Positions 1 to 13,800 of a DNA stretch of 64,000 nt are shown one piece after another. Each line of letters opens with the position of its first letter. The stretch's first letter is position 1. The position numbers and the translations under genes are program-made. Where the stretch lies: assembly GCA_964020155.1 (NCBI GenBank), contig OZ026553.1, forward strand, positions 3,116,979 to 3,180,978, read 5' to 3'. Below the pieces are notes generated by a model that saw only the letters and a program-made list of their open reading frames with translations, was not told where the DNA came from and made no database searches. This stretch comes from Chondrilla cf. caribensis (lineage: Eukaryota; Porifera; Demospongiae; Chondrillida; Chondrillidae).

Positions 1-170
1 GGGCAGACATTTCTACGTATGTATGTTACTTCAACTTCACTATAACCAGTGGCATACGTAACTCAATAATACATATATACATACGTACGTATGTGTGTGA
101 TGTTATCATAGTGCATGTATTCTCTATTTCTACCATTTCACACTCTGCTGTTTGGATTGTGGACCAACAG

Positions 171-608
171 GACAGACTAGTATAAGGTTGGTCCAGTCCT
201 GTCAAGGACATTCATACCGTATGTATGTATGTATGTATGTATGTATGTACGTATGTACGTACCTTCAGTACATGTATCCATACAGAAGTACACCACAAGT
301 GCGTAATCCAGTACACATGCATACCAACTATATGTATACACTGACACACATGTACATGCACATACGTACGTATACATGTACATATGTACATAAGTAAATA
401 CATATATGAACACACAGTTTGAATGAACATGCACCTGTGAATTTGGGAATATGTACTTACGTAGTTTACTCTTACTTTTTTTTCTGTCAGACCTTATTGG
501 AGATGCTACTATGCCAACACAGATGCCATCATCTATGTTGTGGACAGTGCTGATCGAGAGAGAATGGGGATATCAAAGTCTGAACTCTATGGCATGTTAG
601 AGGTGATA

Positions 609-676
<68 letters not shown>

Positions 677-718
677 CATGCGTGCATGTGTGTGTACGTG
701 TGTGCATGTGTGTGTGCG

Positions 719-783
<65 letters not shown>

Positions 784-2347
784 ATGCATGTGTGTGTGTG
801 TGTGTGTGTGTATGGTGTTTTAATAATATGGTGATTTAAGTGATTAATATTAACATATTCACGTATGTACGTATGTACGTACGTACATGTATATGTTTGT
901 ATATACAATGTACGTATACTGATAGAGTACATACATACGCACCTACGTATGTGTGTTGATACACATATACGTATGTACCAAAGTTTTTGTGCTGGTTACA
1001 CGTAGATGGGTACCTGTATATTGGTTAAATATTTGGAACAGAATTACTTATAGTAAATGTGACAGTCCTAAGGGTACTGATAGTGTGTATGTAGACAGGT
1101 ACACATCTGCCATGAGTCTGCAATGTTTCCAGTCAAAATACTGTCATGCAGTTCTCACCATCCCAGTGTTTATGGTGTGTTTGTAGGTTTAAGGTATTAC
1201 TGTAATGTTCAGTAAATCAGGTGTTGGATGCTTGAGAGTTTAATTCTGAGGATTCCAATCTGTTTTAAAATGGAATAAAGGCTATTTGAGGTTCTTAGGT
1301 AAATTAGGACTAATTCCAATGCCACCTACATGTGCATTTCATATGACTCACTCCATATGCAATCAGGGTATCAGGGTATCAAGGAATCAGGGAATCTTAT
1401 TTAACCTGGGGAAACGTTGGCCATATGCTACTATAAGTGGCACCCATGCAGAAAAGAATAGAAAAGAAGGTACATAAAATGAACAGGAACCACATGCACA
1501 AATAAACAACACAAAAATCATAGAACATAAAAAATAAAAGAAATAGTCAATTGTAATTGTTGTCAATTTAGTCAATATTCTTATCATTCATGAAGGAGGA
1601 TGAGCTGAAGAATGCCCTCTTGTGTGTCTTTGCCAACAAACAAGACTTGGATGGTTCTATGAGTCCTTCAGAAGTATCTCAGGCTCTTGGTCTGTCAGCA
1701 CTGAAGAGCAGAACATGGGCAATCTTCAAGACCTCGGCTGTCAAAGGGGAGGGCCTGGAAGAAGCCATGGAATGGTACGCATTGTGCTATATGTTGTCAC
1801 GTTCCCTAACCTAACCTGTAGAATGATTACGGATACCTTGAACTAGCTGTACATGCTTACTATACTTTCAAAATATTTGATAAATATGTGAGCTTGCAGT
1901 CCTTGTGTATTGACAATTCAATAGTGATGATAATAGGAAAAACTGTTTTCCTGAGATCCCTACCAGTTCGACCCTATACGTACCTTCAATGAAATAATTA
2001 TGATTCTCCTCAGGTTGTACTCCCCTCAGATAAAATATGCCTGTGGCTGCCCTCTTCAGTACTATTTATGTATATACAAAATGTTTGTGGTTGGATAATT
2101 TGTACATTTTGCTTATCCATGATATCTTGATAATTGTCATCTGCATTTCTAGTGATATGCAGTATTAGTTACAAATGTGTATTCACTATGAGGGTTGTGT
2201 TCATCTAGGAAATAACTCCAAATGTACATTGGTTTGTAGTGTACAGTATCTTGTATCAAGCTGTGATATCCCTACCAAACAGTAATTTTATTTATTTACT
2301 TATCTCTGTACAGGTTGGTAAATAATCTTCAAGGTACAAGCAAATGA
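171..2347 (+). CDS. ARL1: ADP-ribosylation factor-like protein 1 (ARL1), 3' exons
   Basis: Small Arf-family GTPase that in animals acts at the trans-Golgi, recruiting GRIP-domain golgins. The 5' part (P-loop, switch I) lies outside the window. Exons seen: about 171-186 (encodes GQTSIR of switch II, ending in a split Arg codon), 491-602 ([20 protein letters not shown], then [12 protein letters not shown]), 1596-1774 ([19 protein letters not shown] with the guanine-specificity NKQD motif, then [18 protein letters not shown]) and 2314-2347 ([10 protein letters not shown], stop TGA 2345-2347). All junctions are in phase with GT-AG borders. The words GISKSEL and EAMEW fit ARL1 rather than ARF1-6 (family knowledge). 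The 16-nt first exon is the least certain part. A (GT)n array starts about 10 nt inside the intron after 602. POLD1 starts 195 bp downstream on the same strand. Confidence 0.9.
221..400. repeat. GTAT/ACGT tetranucleotide-rich DNA
   Basis: Runs of gtat and acgt tetranucleotides (for example 221-262 and 352-385) inside an ARL1 intron. Open frames here are simple-sequence artefacts. Confidence 0.7.
613..812. repeat. (GT)n microsatellite, interrupted
   Basis: About 200 bp of GT dinucleotides with a short gcatgcgtgc-type interruption near 672-720. It lies in the ARL1 intron, starting about 10 nt after the donor at 603. The poly-His and poly-Cys/Val frames across it are not genes. Confidence 0.95.
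1355..1396. repeat. Short tandem repeat, ~9-bp unit
   Basis: About four imperfect copies of an atcagggt/atcaaggaa-like unit in the ARL1 intron between 603 and 1595. The rest of that intron shows nothing recognisable. Confidence 0.55.
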
Positions 2348-2499
2348 GAGGGCTCTTTTCAATAATACACACACACAGTCTAAAATATTCTGGTCTAATC
2401 CACACGAACACACCGTACAAAGTTATGTAGAACTCCCATTATCCTTTTAATGCTGATGTCACTATACTATGGTGTCTATACATTATTCATGATGTGTGG

Positions 2500-2542
2500 T
2501 ATGTCGCATGATTAATAGCGCGGGACGTTATTGGCGGCAAAA
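2500..2542 (+). promoter_or_regulatory. Possible POLD1 core promoter with inverted CCAAT and E2F-like motif
   Basis: Just before the POLD1 ATG a short GC-rich stretch contains ATTGG (2530-2534, an inverted CCAAT) overlapping GGCGGCAAA (2533-2541), close to an E2F site read in reverse. Replication genes in animals are commonly E2F-controlled (general knowledge). Use of these sites here is inference. The whole ARL1-POLD1 spacer is only 195 bp. Confidence 0.35.
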
Positions 2543-4645
2543 ATGGAGTACGGCAAGAGGATCTCCCCGACTGTAGAATATGCATCTGACACAAAGCGAG
2601 CCAAGAGCTCGAACGAGTCTAGAAATGACACGGGGATCACGTTCGAGGATAAACTGGCCATGATGGAATCTCTTGACGATGACGGCGAGGAAGAAATGGA
2701 CACGGGAGTCCCTCATTCTGGCGGGTCGATCAAGAGCAGTCAGGAGTCTCGGTGGAGAAGACCACCCGTGCGAGTAATAGATTCACAGAGTGATGCGATT
2801 ATATTCCAGCAGTTGGACCTGGACTATTACCTCGGTGATCCTATGGAAGGCATGCCTGGAGCTAAGGAGGGTGTCGTCCCGATTGTTCGGATGTTCGGCG
2901 TCACTCAGGAAGGCCACAGCGTCCTGGCACACGTTCACGGCTTTCTGCCGTATTTCTACGTCCCGGCACCGAGTGAATCGTTCTCAGACGAGGACTGCGC
3001 CGCGTTTCGTTCGTCTTTGGACAAAGCGCTTTCCAGTGACTCAAAAGGAGCACAAAATGCTGTTCTGATCATCGAAGTGGAGAAAAAATGCTCAATTTAC
3101 AACTTCCACTTCAACAAAAAGTATCCATTCTTGAAAATCACGCTCTCATCACCAAAACTGCTTGCTCCTGCAAAACGGCTGCTGGAGAATGGGATCACTG
3201 TACAACCGTATGGGCTTAGGGGGTACAGTGCCTACGAAAGCAACATTGATTTCGAAATCCGCTTCATGATTGATACGAAAGTTGTCGGGTGCAACTGGAT
3301 CGAGTGTCCCAGCAGTAAATATAGGCTCAGACGGCCCTCCTTTACGACTGATCAGAATCCATCTAAGCTCGCTCCGGTCTCTTACTGTCAGATAGAACTG
3401 GACGTATCGTGGGAGGACTTCATCAGCCATGCACCCGAGGGAGAATGGCAAAAAATTGCCCCGTTCAGAATCTTGAGTTTCGATATTGAATGTGCGGGGC
3501 GCAAAGGAATTTTCCCAGAGCCAGAAATGGACCCCGTCATCCAGATTGCCAATATGGTTGTGTGCCAAGGAGAAAAGGATCCCTTTGTGAGAAATGTGTT
3601 CACTCTCAGCACATGTGCACCAATTGTGGGCAGCCATGTCATTCCTTTTCCCTGCCACAGTAGTTCAGAGAGGAATAGGAAAGAAGGAGAATTGCTAATG
3701 GTGAGTTTAGGGGCATGTGGGATATTGTTCTTAACCTGGACATGTCAGATATGGACTACGTATGCTAATTTCTGAACATGATTGTCATCTGTTACTTATC
3801 TGTAAAGCCCACCCATACATATAAAATCCACTCTTTTTTGATGTTTGTGTGGAAGTACACTGTATGTACATATGTGCATACACTATCCCTTCATGTGTGT
3901 GCATGTGTATAATAATTATGTGTGTGGGATGGGGCATAGAAAGTTTGGCTCAGCAACTATCGTCTTTCAACACCTTGCATCAACCAATGAAATCACTGCC
4001 ACCCTACTGTAAACCACTGATTGGGATCATTGCTACCCTATTTCAGTTGCCTGGTGGATGCTGATGGAATGTTGGATCTACCATCTAGACTATATTTCAC
4101 TGGTACATATAAAATGTCTTTGATGTGTGTATTGTATCTCGAAATGTAACTGGTGTGTGTCCATCAAATGTTCGTGTGCCTTTGTCTTTAGCCCTTTCAT
4201 CACCAACATGGCATAATTACATACATAGTGCTTACAGCTATCAATAGGTATGTGTACTGCCACAAGCCAGAAGTTAGTAATACCCCATATGTATGAGACC
4301 TAGGGGATGGGTAGTCATTTTTAGTAATATTGTGTGTATGTTTATGATTGTTTGAGATAATATGTGTTCATCATTCTTCTTGTTCACATAGGCATGGGCT
4401 GCCTTTGTAAGGGACATTGATCCTGATATCATTACTGGCTACAATATACAGAATTTTGACCTACCATACCTCATCAACAGAGCCAAAGCTCTTAAGCTCC
4501 CAAATTTTCCTTTCTTCGGCCGCATTACTGGAGTACCAACTACCATGAAGGACTCCACTTTTGAATCAAAGGCTTACGGCAAACGTGTGAATAAACTGAT
4601 CAGTATTGATGGAAGGGTACAGTTTGACCTCCTTCAGGTTTGTTT

Positions 4646-4700
<55 letters not shown>

Positions 4701-7700
4701 TGTGCGTATGTGTGTGTGTGTGTGCGTATGTGTGTGTGTGTGTGTAGACTTGTCAGTACATTTGTTATACTGTCGCTGTATGTATTAGTAGTCTTCCAGA
4801 GATATAATATTGTACTGCAGTATTGGGTATGTACATATACGTACGTACAAATGGTGTTTATGTATACATACCTAAGTATACGTATATATATTTGCTCATT
4901 GTATGTGTGTCAAATGGTAGTAGTGGTATTTGCATTGACCAACTATCGCATATTCACCTCAACCTGTGTAGATTCTTCTGAGAGATACTAAATTGAGGTC
5001 TTATTCCTTGAATTCGGTCAGTTTCCATTTCCTCCGAGAGCAGAAGGAAGATGTTCACCATTCTATAATATCTGAACTCCAGGTGAGCCCGTGCAGCCAG
5101 TAGCCTATTTGTACACACCCAACTACACAGTATATCATGTAGTTACATACATAACTTGACTGGTGGGACCTTTGCTAGAATCTGAAGAGAAGTGTCTTGA
5201 AATAGGCTTTTCATGTTTGGGTAACCCAACACTTGTATTCTACAAACTCTGGATCTGTTCATTGTCACTATTTCAGTAAATGTGTACTGGTGGTGTACTG
5301 TATGTGTGTGGTCTACTATCCAACAGGTCAACAAAAGGTAATTTAATCCCTGTGTATCATTAGTGTTAGGTACCTGTTTGTTTTCTAGTTATCTAACACT
5401 AAACACTAACTCTTTCACTGTAGAATGGCAATGACCAAAGTAGGAGACGCCTTGCTGTTTACTGCATGAAGGATGCATTTCTTCCTCTGCGATTGCTGGA
5501 CAAATTGATGTGCTTGATCAATTACATGGAGATGGCAAGAGTGACCGGTGTACCTCTAACCTATCTACTCACCAGAGGACAGCAGATCAAAGTTGTCTCG
5601 CAGCTTCTTAGAGCTGTAAGTTGGCGATTTTAGTACTTTTTAACATAAAGGGTGTGTTTTGCATAAAAAGTTGTTCATATGAAGGGTTACATATAATCCT
5701 CGTCAGCTAATCGATTTCCTTGCTCTGTACTCTGTAACACACAGATAAACCGTTTCTGTACACCTTTCCACCCTATGTCCTGTCATTACAGTTGTTATGG
5801 GTAGACATTACGTAGTGTTGAATACTAAAATGCTGGAGTGTACATGTGTATGCATCAACATGTGATACAAGTGGCATTTGTTTATGTAGTACAATGCCTA
5901 CGTATGTATTTCACACATGCACATACAGTTGACTCCACTTATAACGAACTCGCTTACAAAGAATTTCGCTTTATAACGAATCACCTTTAAGGAACATGTT
6001 CCGGACCATAGAAAACCTTCTGTTTATAGCGTACCAGTTTCTGTTACAACGAACTACAACCACGAGATATTACAACTGAGTCGCCGATAAATCTGACAAA
6101 GGAACTAGGTATCGACTCTCGGGAAGCTTCAGAGGGTTTAGAAGAACCTTTGCTGCAATATTATGTTTAGCATAGCCGTCGCAATCGAATTGTAGCCCAA
6201 TTTCTGGTTCTAGCCGTTTCCAAATCGGCAATTTTTTCGCGCAATATAATCTACTCAGTATTATACTAAACACACGTCACTATTGAGTAGCTTTATAACA
6301 GTTAGGGATGTTATGACTGTACTTCGCATGTACAATGAATTCTAATTTATTGAAAAGATGCAATGTGGTTATAAAGAACTTATTTTATTAAGAACTTTTT
6401 CATACGGATACGTATTTGGGTTTGTTATATCCAGAGTCAACTGTATGTACATACATTAATGCATTGGATTATTCTTGTGAACAATAAAACAATAAAACTT
6501 CAGTGTAACTGATGGATGTGAACTTGCACTGTTATTCAAACTGCGTGTTACGTACAACACATTAAAGGTAATGTCTGTACACCACAATTCTGTCAACTAT
6601 TATCTGTTACTATGGCTTAACCACTAACACTTATCCAATAACCTAAAAAATGCTAAATGAAATGAGAATTAATTTTTCACACTTTACTGTACGTATTGTA
6701 TGTCTATAACTGTCATTTTTGCGTCTATGTAACATTTACTGCCATGCAATATACAACGTATTGCTGTCAAAGTTCAATTGTCTTTCGTTCCATTATTGGT
6801 TGATACCATATAGCAGGAAAGTTTCGCGGATTAAAAGTTTCGCGAATTTCGCGAAGAAACTGACATTCGCGAAAGTTTTATTCGTGAACACCCAATGACG
6901 TAATCGTCTGACAATCAATTAATGCGATGGGCATTAAAAATGCAAAACTTTTTTTCGCGAAATCTGCGAAATTGAGCGATTCGCGAAAGTTTTGTCCCGC
7001 GAAACTTTCCCGCTATACGGTATCTTCTAATTGGGCAATACTTGATCCTGTTCTCCCCCCTCCCCCCTGTGTAGGCAAGAGAGCAGGATCTTGTGATGCC
7101 TGTTATCAAGTCTCAGTCTGCTGAGGACACCTACACAGGAGCAACTGTCATTGAGCCAGAGAGGGGGTGAGCTGTATGTGGAACAGTGAGGAAAATTGTA
7201 GAATGTATTGTTTTATGAAAGAATGAAGCTGTATTCTATACAGTACATAGGTACGTACCATCAGACATATCTATGTACCATCAATAGTAAACTAAGCACA
7301 TGAGCAATGAGAGATTCAGCCAACTTGATCTCGGTTGTAGTACTCTGATGGAGACAGATTACCTACGTATTTATGTCTTTATGTCCTGCTATGTGAAGTT
7401 CAAAGTGCCTATTTTATGCTATGTAACTTTACTGTCAACAGATGTTAGTTATTGTCGCAAAAGGACAGTGTTTACTGTTTGTCACATTGTCAGTTACTGA
7501 CAACAAAGTGGTCTCTGTATCCTACACCTCTCACCTGAGGTGTCATATTTGTCGTAAGAGTCAATGACTGCATATGATACGTACGTATGTACGGTGGAAC
7601 CTCTCTATAAAGGACTCATTGGAACCACAGTTTTAGTCCTTATTACAGAGGTTTCCTCAATTTAGAGGTTATTTTATACACTTCAGTACTACACTGGGAC

Positions 7701-8653
7701 ACAGAATGGTGTCCTTATTATAGAGGTTTCCACATTTCAGAGGTTTGTAATAGAGAGGTTCCACTGTATGTAATTTGTACATCACTTCATATCCTGATAA
7801 CATGAACTGTTCTGCATAGCATACATAAGCATGTTTCCCTTTATCACTTCATCAAACAGGATACAATCCCCTATATAGCTAGTGTAGCTGGTATGTGCAT
7901 ATGTGGTTACGTATACCTGTATTTCCCACTGTAGGTACTACGACGTTCCCATAGCCACTCTTGATTTTTCCTCGCTGTATCCATCAATCATGCAAGCCCA
8001 CAACCTGTGCTACACAACATTACTAAAGCCGTCTGATACCAGCAGGTGTGTGAATAGTTTTTAGAATCTACTATAGTATACATTTACTTGCATTGATTCA
8101 TATATTGTTGTGCATTTTTTTACCATTGTATTGATGTAGGATGGCTTCTGATGAGTACATCAAGACACCTACAGGTCACTGCTTTGTCAAAAAAACTGTG
8201 CGAAAGGGGCTGTTGCCAGAAATTCTGGAAGGTCTCCTTTCAGCCAGGAAGAAGTGAGACCCAGTGTTCAATATGTACCTACATACGTACATGTGTACAG
8301 TGTGTATGTAGCAATATGCAGATTGTACGCATGTGGATTAGTAATTGAACTGATTGCATTGGTTTTATCCCATTTATGTACGTATGTGTATATCTACACT
8401 GGAATAGGTGTGCCATGTTATGTGTGTGGAGTAGTGTGAAAGTGGTGCAATCTTGGTTTCTTAGCTGATTGTATCTTCTCCATTTTGACTTCCTATAGAG
8501 CAAAGGCAGATATGAAGGTGGAGACGGATACGTTCAGGAAGAGAGTGCTTGATGGCAGACAGCTTGCACTTAAGATCAGTGCCAACTCTGTTTATGGGTT
8601 CACTGGTGCTACTGTTGGAAAGTTGCCCTGCATCGAGATATCTGAAGTATGAG

Positions 8654-8717
<64 letters not shown>

Positions 8718-10796
8718 GTGCAGGAGCATGCATACATGGGTGTAAACATATCTTCTCACACAGATTTACATTCACGGAATGTGAAGACATGCACAAGTGT
8801 GTTCACATTTTGTATGCACGTTTAAATTCACTTTAACACAATAATATCACATACGTATGCAAGATCATTTCCTGTTCCTCCCTGTACACATTGCAGAGTG
8901 TCACAGGCTTTGGAAGACAAATGATAGAGAGGTCTCGTGAGCTAGTTGAAGAGCGATATTCCATCAGTAATGGACATAAGTACAATGCCAAGGTGGGTAT
9001 GGCGGTGCTCTGTACATGCTGTTTGTATCAGGTCTGCTACAATCTCAAAATGGGAAGTTTAAGGGGGCATTGGCCAGTTATCGAGAGATTCACATAATTT
9101 CTCCCTGTTGACCGGACCAATTTCAAATGTTTCAGATTTATAATACAGAAATTGAGTTACGTTCTCATCCATGACCTTTTAATAGTGATTATTTGCTCAA
9201 TTCCTGTACCTGTTTATGTACGTACGTATGCGTAGTATATGTGGTAAGTATCTATTGCACATACCCTAGTTTATTATGTTCCTTATTCATGTGTGCACCC
9301 AGTGTGACTGTAGGGATGAAAGAATGGAGATTTGTGAACTTGCTGCTCTATATTGTGATACATACAACCTTGTGTGTATGTATGATTCATGTACTACTGT
9401 ACATGCTTGTGTGCAGGTGATCTACGGAGATACAGATTCCGTGATGGTGCGATTTGGTGTGAGCACTGTTGCCGATAGCATGGAATTAGGACAAGAGGCA
9501 GCAAGCTACATATCAGCTAAGTTTCCACCTCCCATCAAATTGGAGTTTGAAAAGGTGTGTACCTTTCATCTCATTTATATGTGTGCATTGGTACCGGTAA
9601 GCCTAGCGTCTTAATGGAACCACCACTTCTCAGTATATAGACAGTTTGGTTATGTTGAACTTGAGCCTGTTAGCTCAAATTTACCCAGCTTGTTGTTTTT
9701 TAAATGTGACAATGAATAATTGCCTTTTCACACCTATTGCAAGCCATTATTGCTGAGTTGTTAAACGTGGCGAGTAGTTGTGGCTTTTTAATCATTCTAT
9801 GCTGTACAACAGAGAGTTTTGTGACAGTTGTTGGTTGTGATTGCATGTTAGTATGTTAAATGTTGTCAATATGAAGCCATAATGTTTGAATGATGTGTAC
9901 CATGTTCAAGTATTGATGCCACTTTGTCCATAGGTATACTTCCCATACCTGCTGATCAACAAGAAGAGATATGCTGGGCTGTACTACACCAAGCCTGATG
10001 TGCATGACAAAATGGATTGCAAGGGAATAGAAACGGTTAGTGTCCATGTTCTGTCGGGTGCAGGGATTCATACAGAACTGAGGGAACCCTGGGTTCTCCC
10101 TTAGAGTACCACCCCTCTACCATAATCTCTCATCCATGCTTCCATGGAACTAACACTGCACAAATGTTGTAAATTGGTAAAATGGAACAGAAACTTTATT
10201 GACTTTGGCTGTAACTGTCTTGGAATCAATCATGACGGTGAATATGTGACATGACCGGGATCTGTAGCAGCTCTTTAGTTTTATTTTATCTTTGTTTTGT
10301 GCTGATACAACTCAGTATGCAATTGTAGCGAATGTCTCTAACCGAAGAATGATCGAACAAAGTAGTTGAATCCTAGGTCTTCAATGCTTACTTTATTTCC
10401 TTTTATATGATAACATTGTAATTATACAATATGCATGTTTGCAGTAGAAAGTTGCCTAAATAAATGATATTTAGGCAACTTTCTAACTCTAAAATGCCTC
10501 TCTGAACCTTCAAATCTTTTGTTATGTGAATCATTCAAACTCTTAAAAGCCTATGGTATGTAAACAAGTAATTCAAGTTCAAAAACTCGTGGGGCTGCCG
10601 CCCCCCGCACTCGAATTACTTGGCATCTTTCTTAGATTCAAAAAATAACCTTCGCTGAGGTTATTACGTTCAGCGGAGCTTCAGCGCACGAATTCTAGCC
10701 CTATTTCTAATTATCGGCGTTCGAAATCGGCCATCTTGTTTTCGCGCAATATAAATTATAATATAAATTCATTGTTACGGTTACACGTAAGAACAC

Positions 10797-10851
<55 letters not shown>

Positions 10852-13800
10852 GACAAGCGTAACATACCGGAAGTTGAAATGAAAACAATATAGGGGCTGC
10901 CACAGGCAGCCCCTAAAAATTACTCTCGATTAATATATGCTATATTTTTATTGTAATTATACTAAAACAAATGGTGATTCAAACTTGCCCTTTCAACACA
11001 AGGTTGCTGATACATAAGTCATATGAGAAATGGAATAAAAAGTATTGAAATCTACTCATACGTACATACACATTTTTGCATGAAATCCCACATTTACACA
11101 ACCCTACGTAGAGTCATAGCCTTATTGCAGTTCAGAATCTAACCTTTCTGTAGAAATATGAATAATCAAATAAGAGTACTTGTATGCTGGTATGGTACAT
11201 GCATATCTATGCAATCTTTCTGAAACACTTTGTATCAGTTGTTGCTCTCTGTGTCCATACAGGTGCGTCGTGACAACTGTCCACTTGTAGCCAAACTCAT
11301 TAGTGCTTGTTTACAGAAAATACTAATCGACAGGTGTGTTTAGCTACATATGTGTATAATGTAATATGTGTATGAACTTGTATGTATTCCACAAGCAATC
11401 TGCACTATTAGCACCTGTGTATGAAGCAACCCACATTCATACATGCACATTGTATGTTAGACGGTGAATTGTAGCAGTATGTATATATGCATGTAGTACA
11501 TTACCATAATTGGTGATAATATGGATAGTATGATATGCATTAGGTTCTCTACTATGTGCATGTGTTTTTATGTATGCAAATGATATAGCAATGCTGACAA
11601 CTGGGTGCATGTGATTGTAATTTGAGCTGTCAGAACTGAACTGTATCTTTTGTAGGAGTCCCGAAGGTGCCCTTGATTATGCCAAGCAGATCATTTCAGA
11701 TTTATTGTGTAACAGAATCGATATATCACAACTCGTCATCACTAAGGAACTCACTAGAATTGGAAAGGATTACGAGAAAGGACCCAAACTGGCACATGTG
11801 GAGCTAGCTGAAAAGTACGTACATGCATGAGAGTATGCATTATGTACTATTATTTTCTGATGTGAAATAACTACCTGTATGCATTGCCTGCAGTACATGC
11901 TCATATATGTACAGTACAAACCATGAAAAATCTGGCCATGTTCACCTATGGTACTTATGTACAATTATTGTTGTCCTGTTTTTTCCACGGTGAACCATAT
12001 TAGGAAGTGTTACAATGGCTTTATTATGTACTACAGTAAAACCTCATTAATCTGCTCTAATTCATGGTGGAAATATGTGGTAGAATTGTCAAATTGTCCA
12101 AGTAATTATTAGGTACACTATTTGAAATGATGGCAGTTAGCTTGTGCTGGATTTGGATTGGGGATATTTCACTGGAATGTACAGTTGAAATATATTATCA
12201 ACGTTTCTGTGCTTTTCTGTTCATTACCATAATAGTACATAGCACAAGTTTAAATTATGTCTGCTCGGTGCTTCTGTGCAAACCTTTCAGAATGCGTAGA
12301 AGAGATCCGGGATCTGCTCCCAGCCTAGGGGACAGAGTACCATATGTCATTGTGGCAGGTGCAAAGGGAGCCGCTGCATATACGAAGTCTGAGGTTTGTA
12401 AGAAAGCATGTTAAGTTATGATTTTGTGAATGTGCTTGTGTGTGTGTACGTGAATGTGTGTGTACATGCATGTATGTGTCCATGCATCTGGGTGTACGTG
12501 CATGTATGTGTCCATACATCTGTGTATACGGCACGTATGTGTCCATGCATCTGTGTGTACATGCATGTATGTGTCCTTGCATGTATGTGTCCTTGCATGT
12601 GTGTGTACGTGCATGTATGTGTCCTTGCATGTGTGTGTACGTGCATGTATGTGCCCATGCCTGTGTGTGTACACACATGTAAACTTCCTCTATTGTAAGT
12701 ATTACTGAATGGCGAAGTCACCCACCCTCGTCAGCATTTGTAATGCTACACTCATGCACTCAATTTTGTGGGAATACTTTGTAAATTAACTACGTAATGG
12801 ATTACAAATTCACATATCAAATTTCCTAAAAAGATGATTCCATTCAGCTGGGTTTTTGAAGGGGTAAATATTTGTGAATCTAAATTCCCGAAATCCATAA
12901 AATGAGAGTGTTTATGCATGTACATTTGTATTTACACTATGTACATGTGTATTTAAGGTTTGTCTCTAGTGAGTTTTGTGTGCCTGGGTGCATTTTGTTG
13001 GACATGAGTAGAACATTTGGCTATACTTTACTGTATCTCCACAGGATCCCATCTATGTACTGGACAACAACATAGCTATTGATACCACGTACTATCTGGA
13101 GAACCAGTTATCCAAACCTCTTCTCCGTGTGTTTGAGCCTATCCTGGGTGATTCTAAGGCAAAAACAGAGCTGCTAAGTATGCGAGTACTATCAATTTGT
13201 TCCTCATGTTTATTTGCAAAATGGCTCAGTTGAATGTTGAATGCATGACTGATAATGTGTATGTGTGTACATGTGTGTCTCATTCAAGAAGACATTGAAT
13301 TTGGCTCCCACCTGCACATTAGCTGCTTAACACAATACATCTTGTGTGATGAATGGCTGTGAAGCTATTGGAAAGCTAGCTCTAATTACATTGGTGCCTG
13401 CCACAGGTAAGGCAATGCTACCAGCCCCACTCAGATCTCTTTACAACAGCACTTTTAGGAGGCCTTTGTGTGACATCTCGTGGGAACAGATGTATCCACA
13501 CATACACAGTAGTTGTATTGCTACTACTACAATCTTGCTATAAAGACAGAGATAGTGATGTTGCAAAGAGGACTTACTGTAGTATACCTCTCATGTCTGT
13601 CAGTGAGTACCTTGATTGCTGTCAGTTTGCACTAGTGATTAGAGCGAACCACACTTATATGTACAATGTTCATACCCAGCTTTGCACTGTATGCAGAGGG
13701 GAGCCACACCTTGTCCAAGACAGTGGTGAAGTCCATGACTGGGGGACTGGCAGCGTTTGCTAAAGTGAGGGCCACTTGTATCGGGTGCAAAGCCTTGTTA

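Noticed and set aside
614..932. Open frames of poly-His/Thr and poly-Cys/Val over GT arrays (also near 4650, 8660, 12440, 19060, 28640, 34000, 46040, 48560, 61430, 63300)
   Set aside because: They are all six-frame readings of (GT)n/(CA)n repeats with no protein signal beyond the repeat.
3149..3658. 169-codon minus-strand frame opposite POLD1 exon 1
   Set aside because: It is a shadow of the polymerase coding strand; no family match.
12037..12070. cagtaaaacctcattaatct resembling a pogo-type TIR
   Set aside because: No matching inverted end or TA-bounded partner found within 300 bp; possibly a solo relic.
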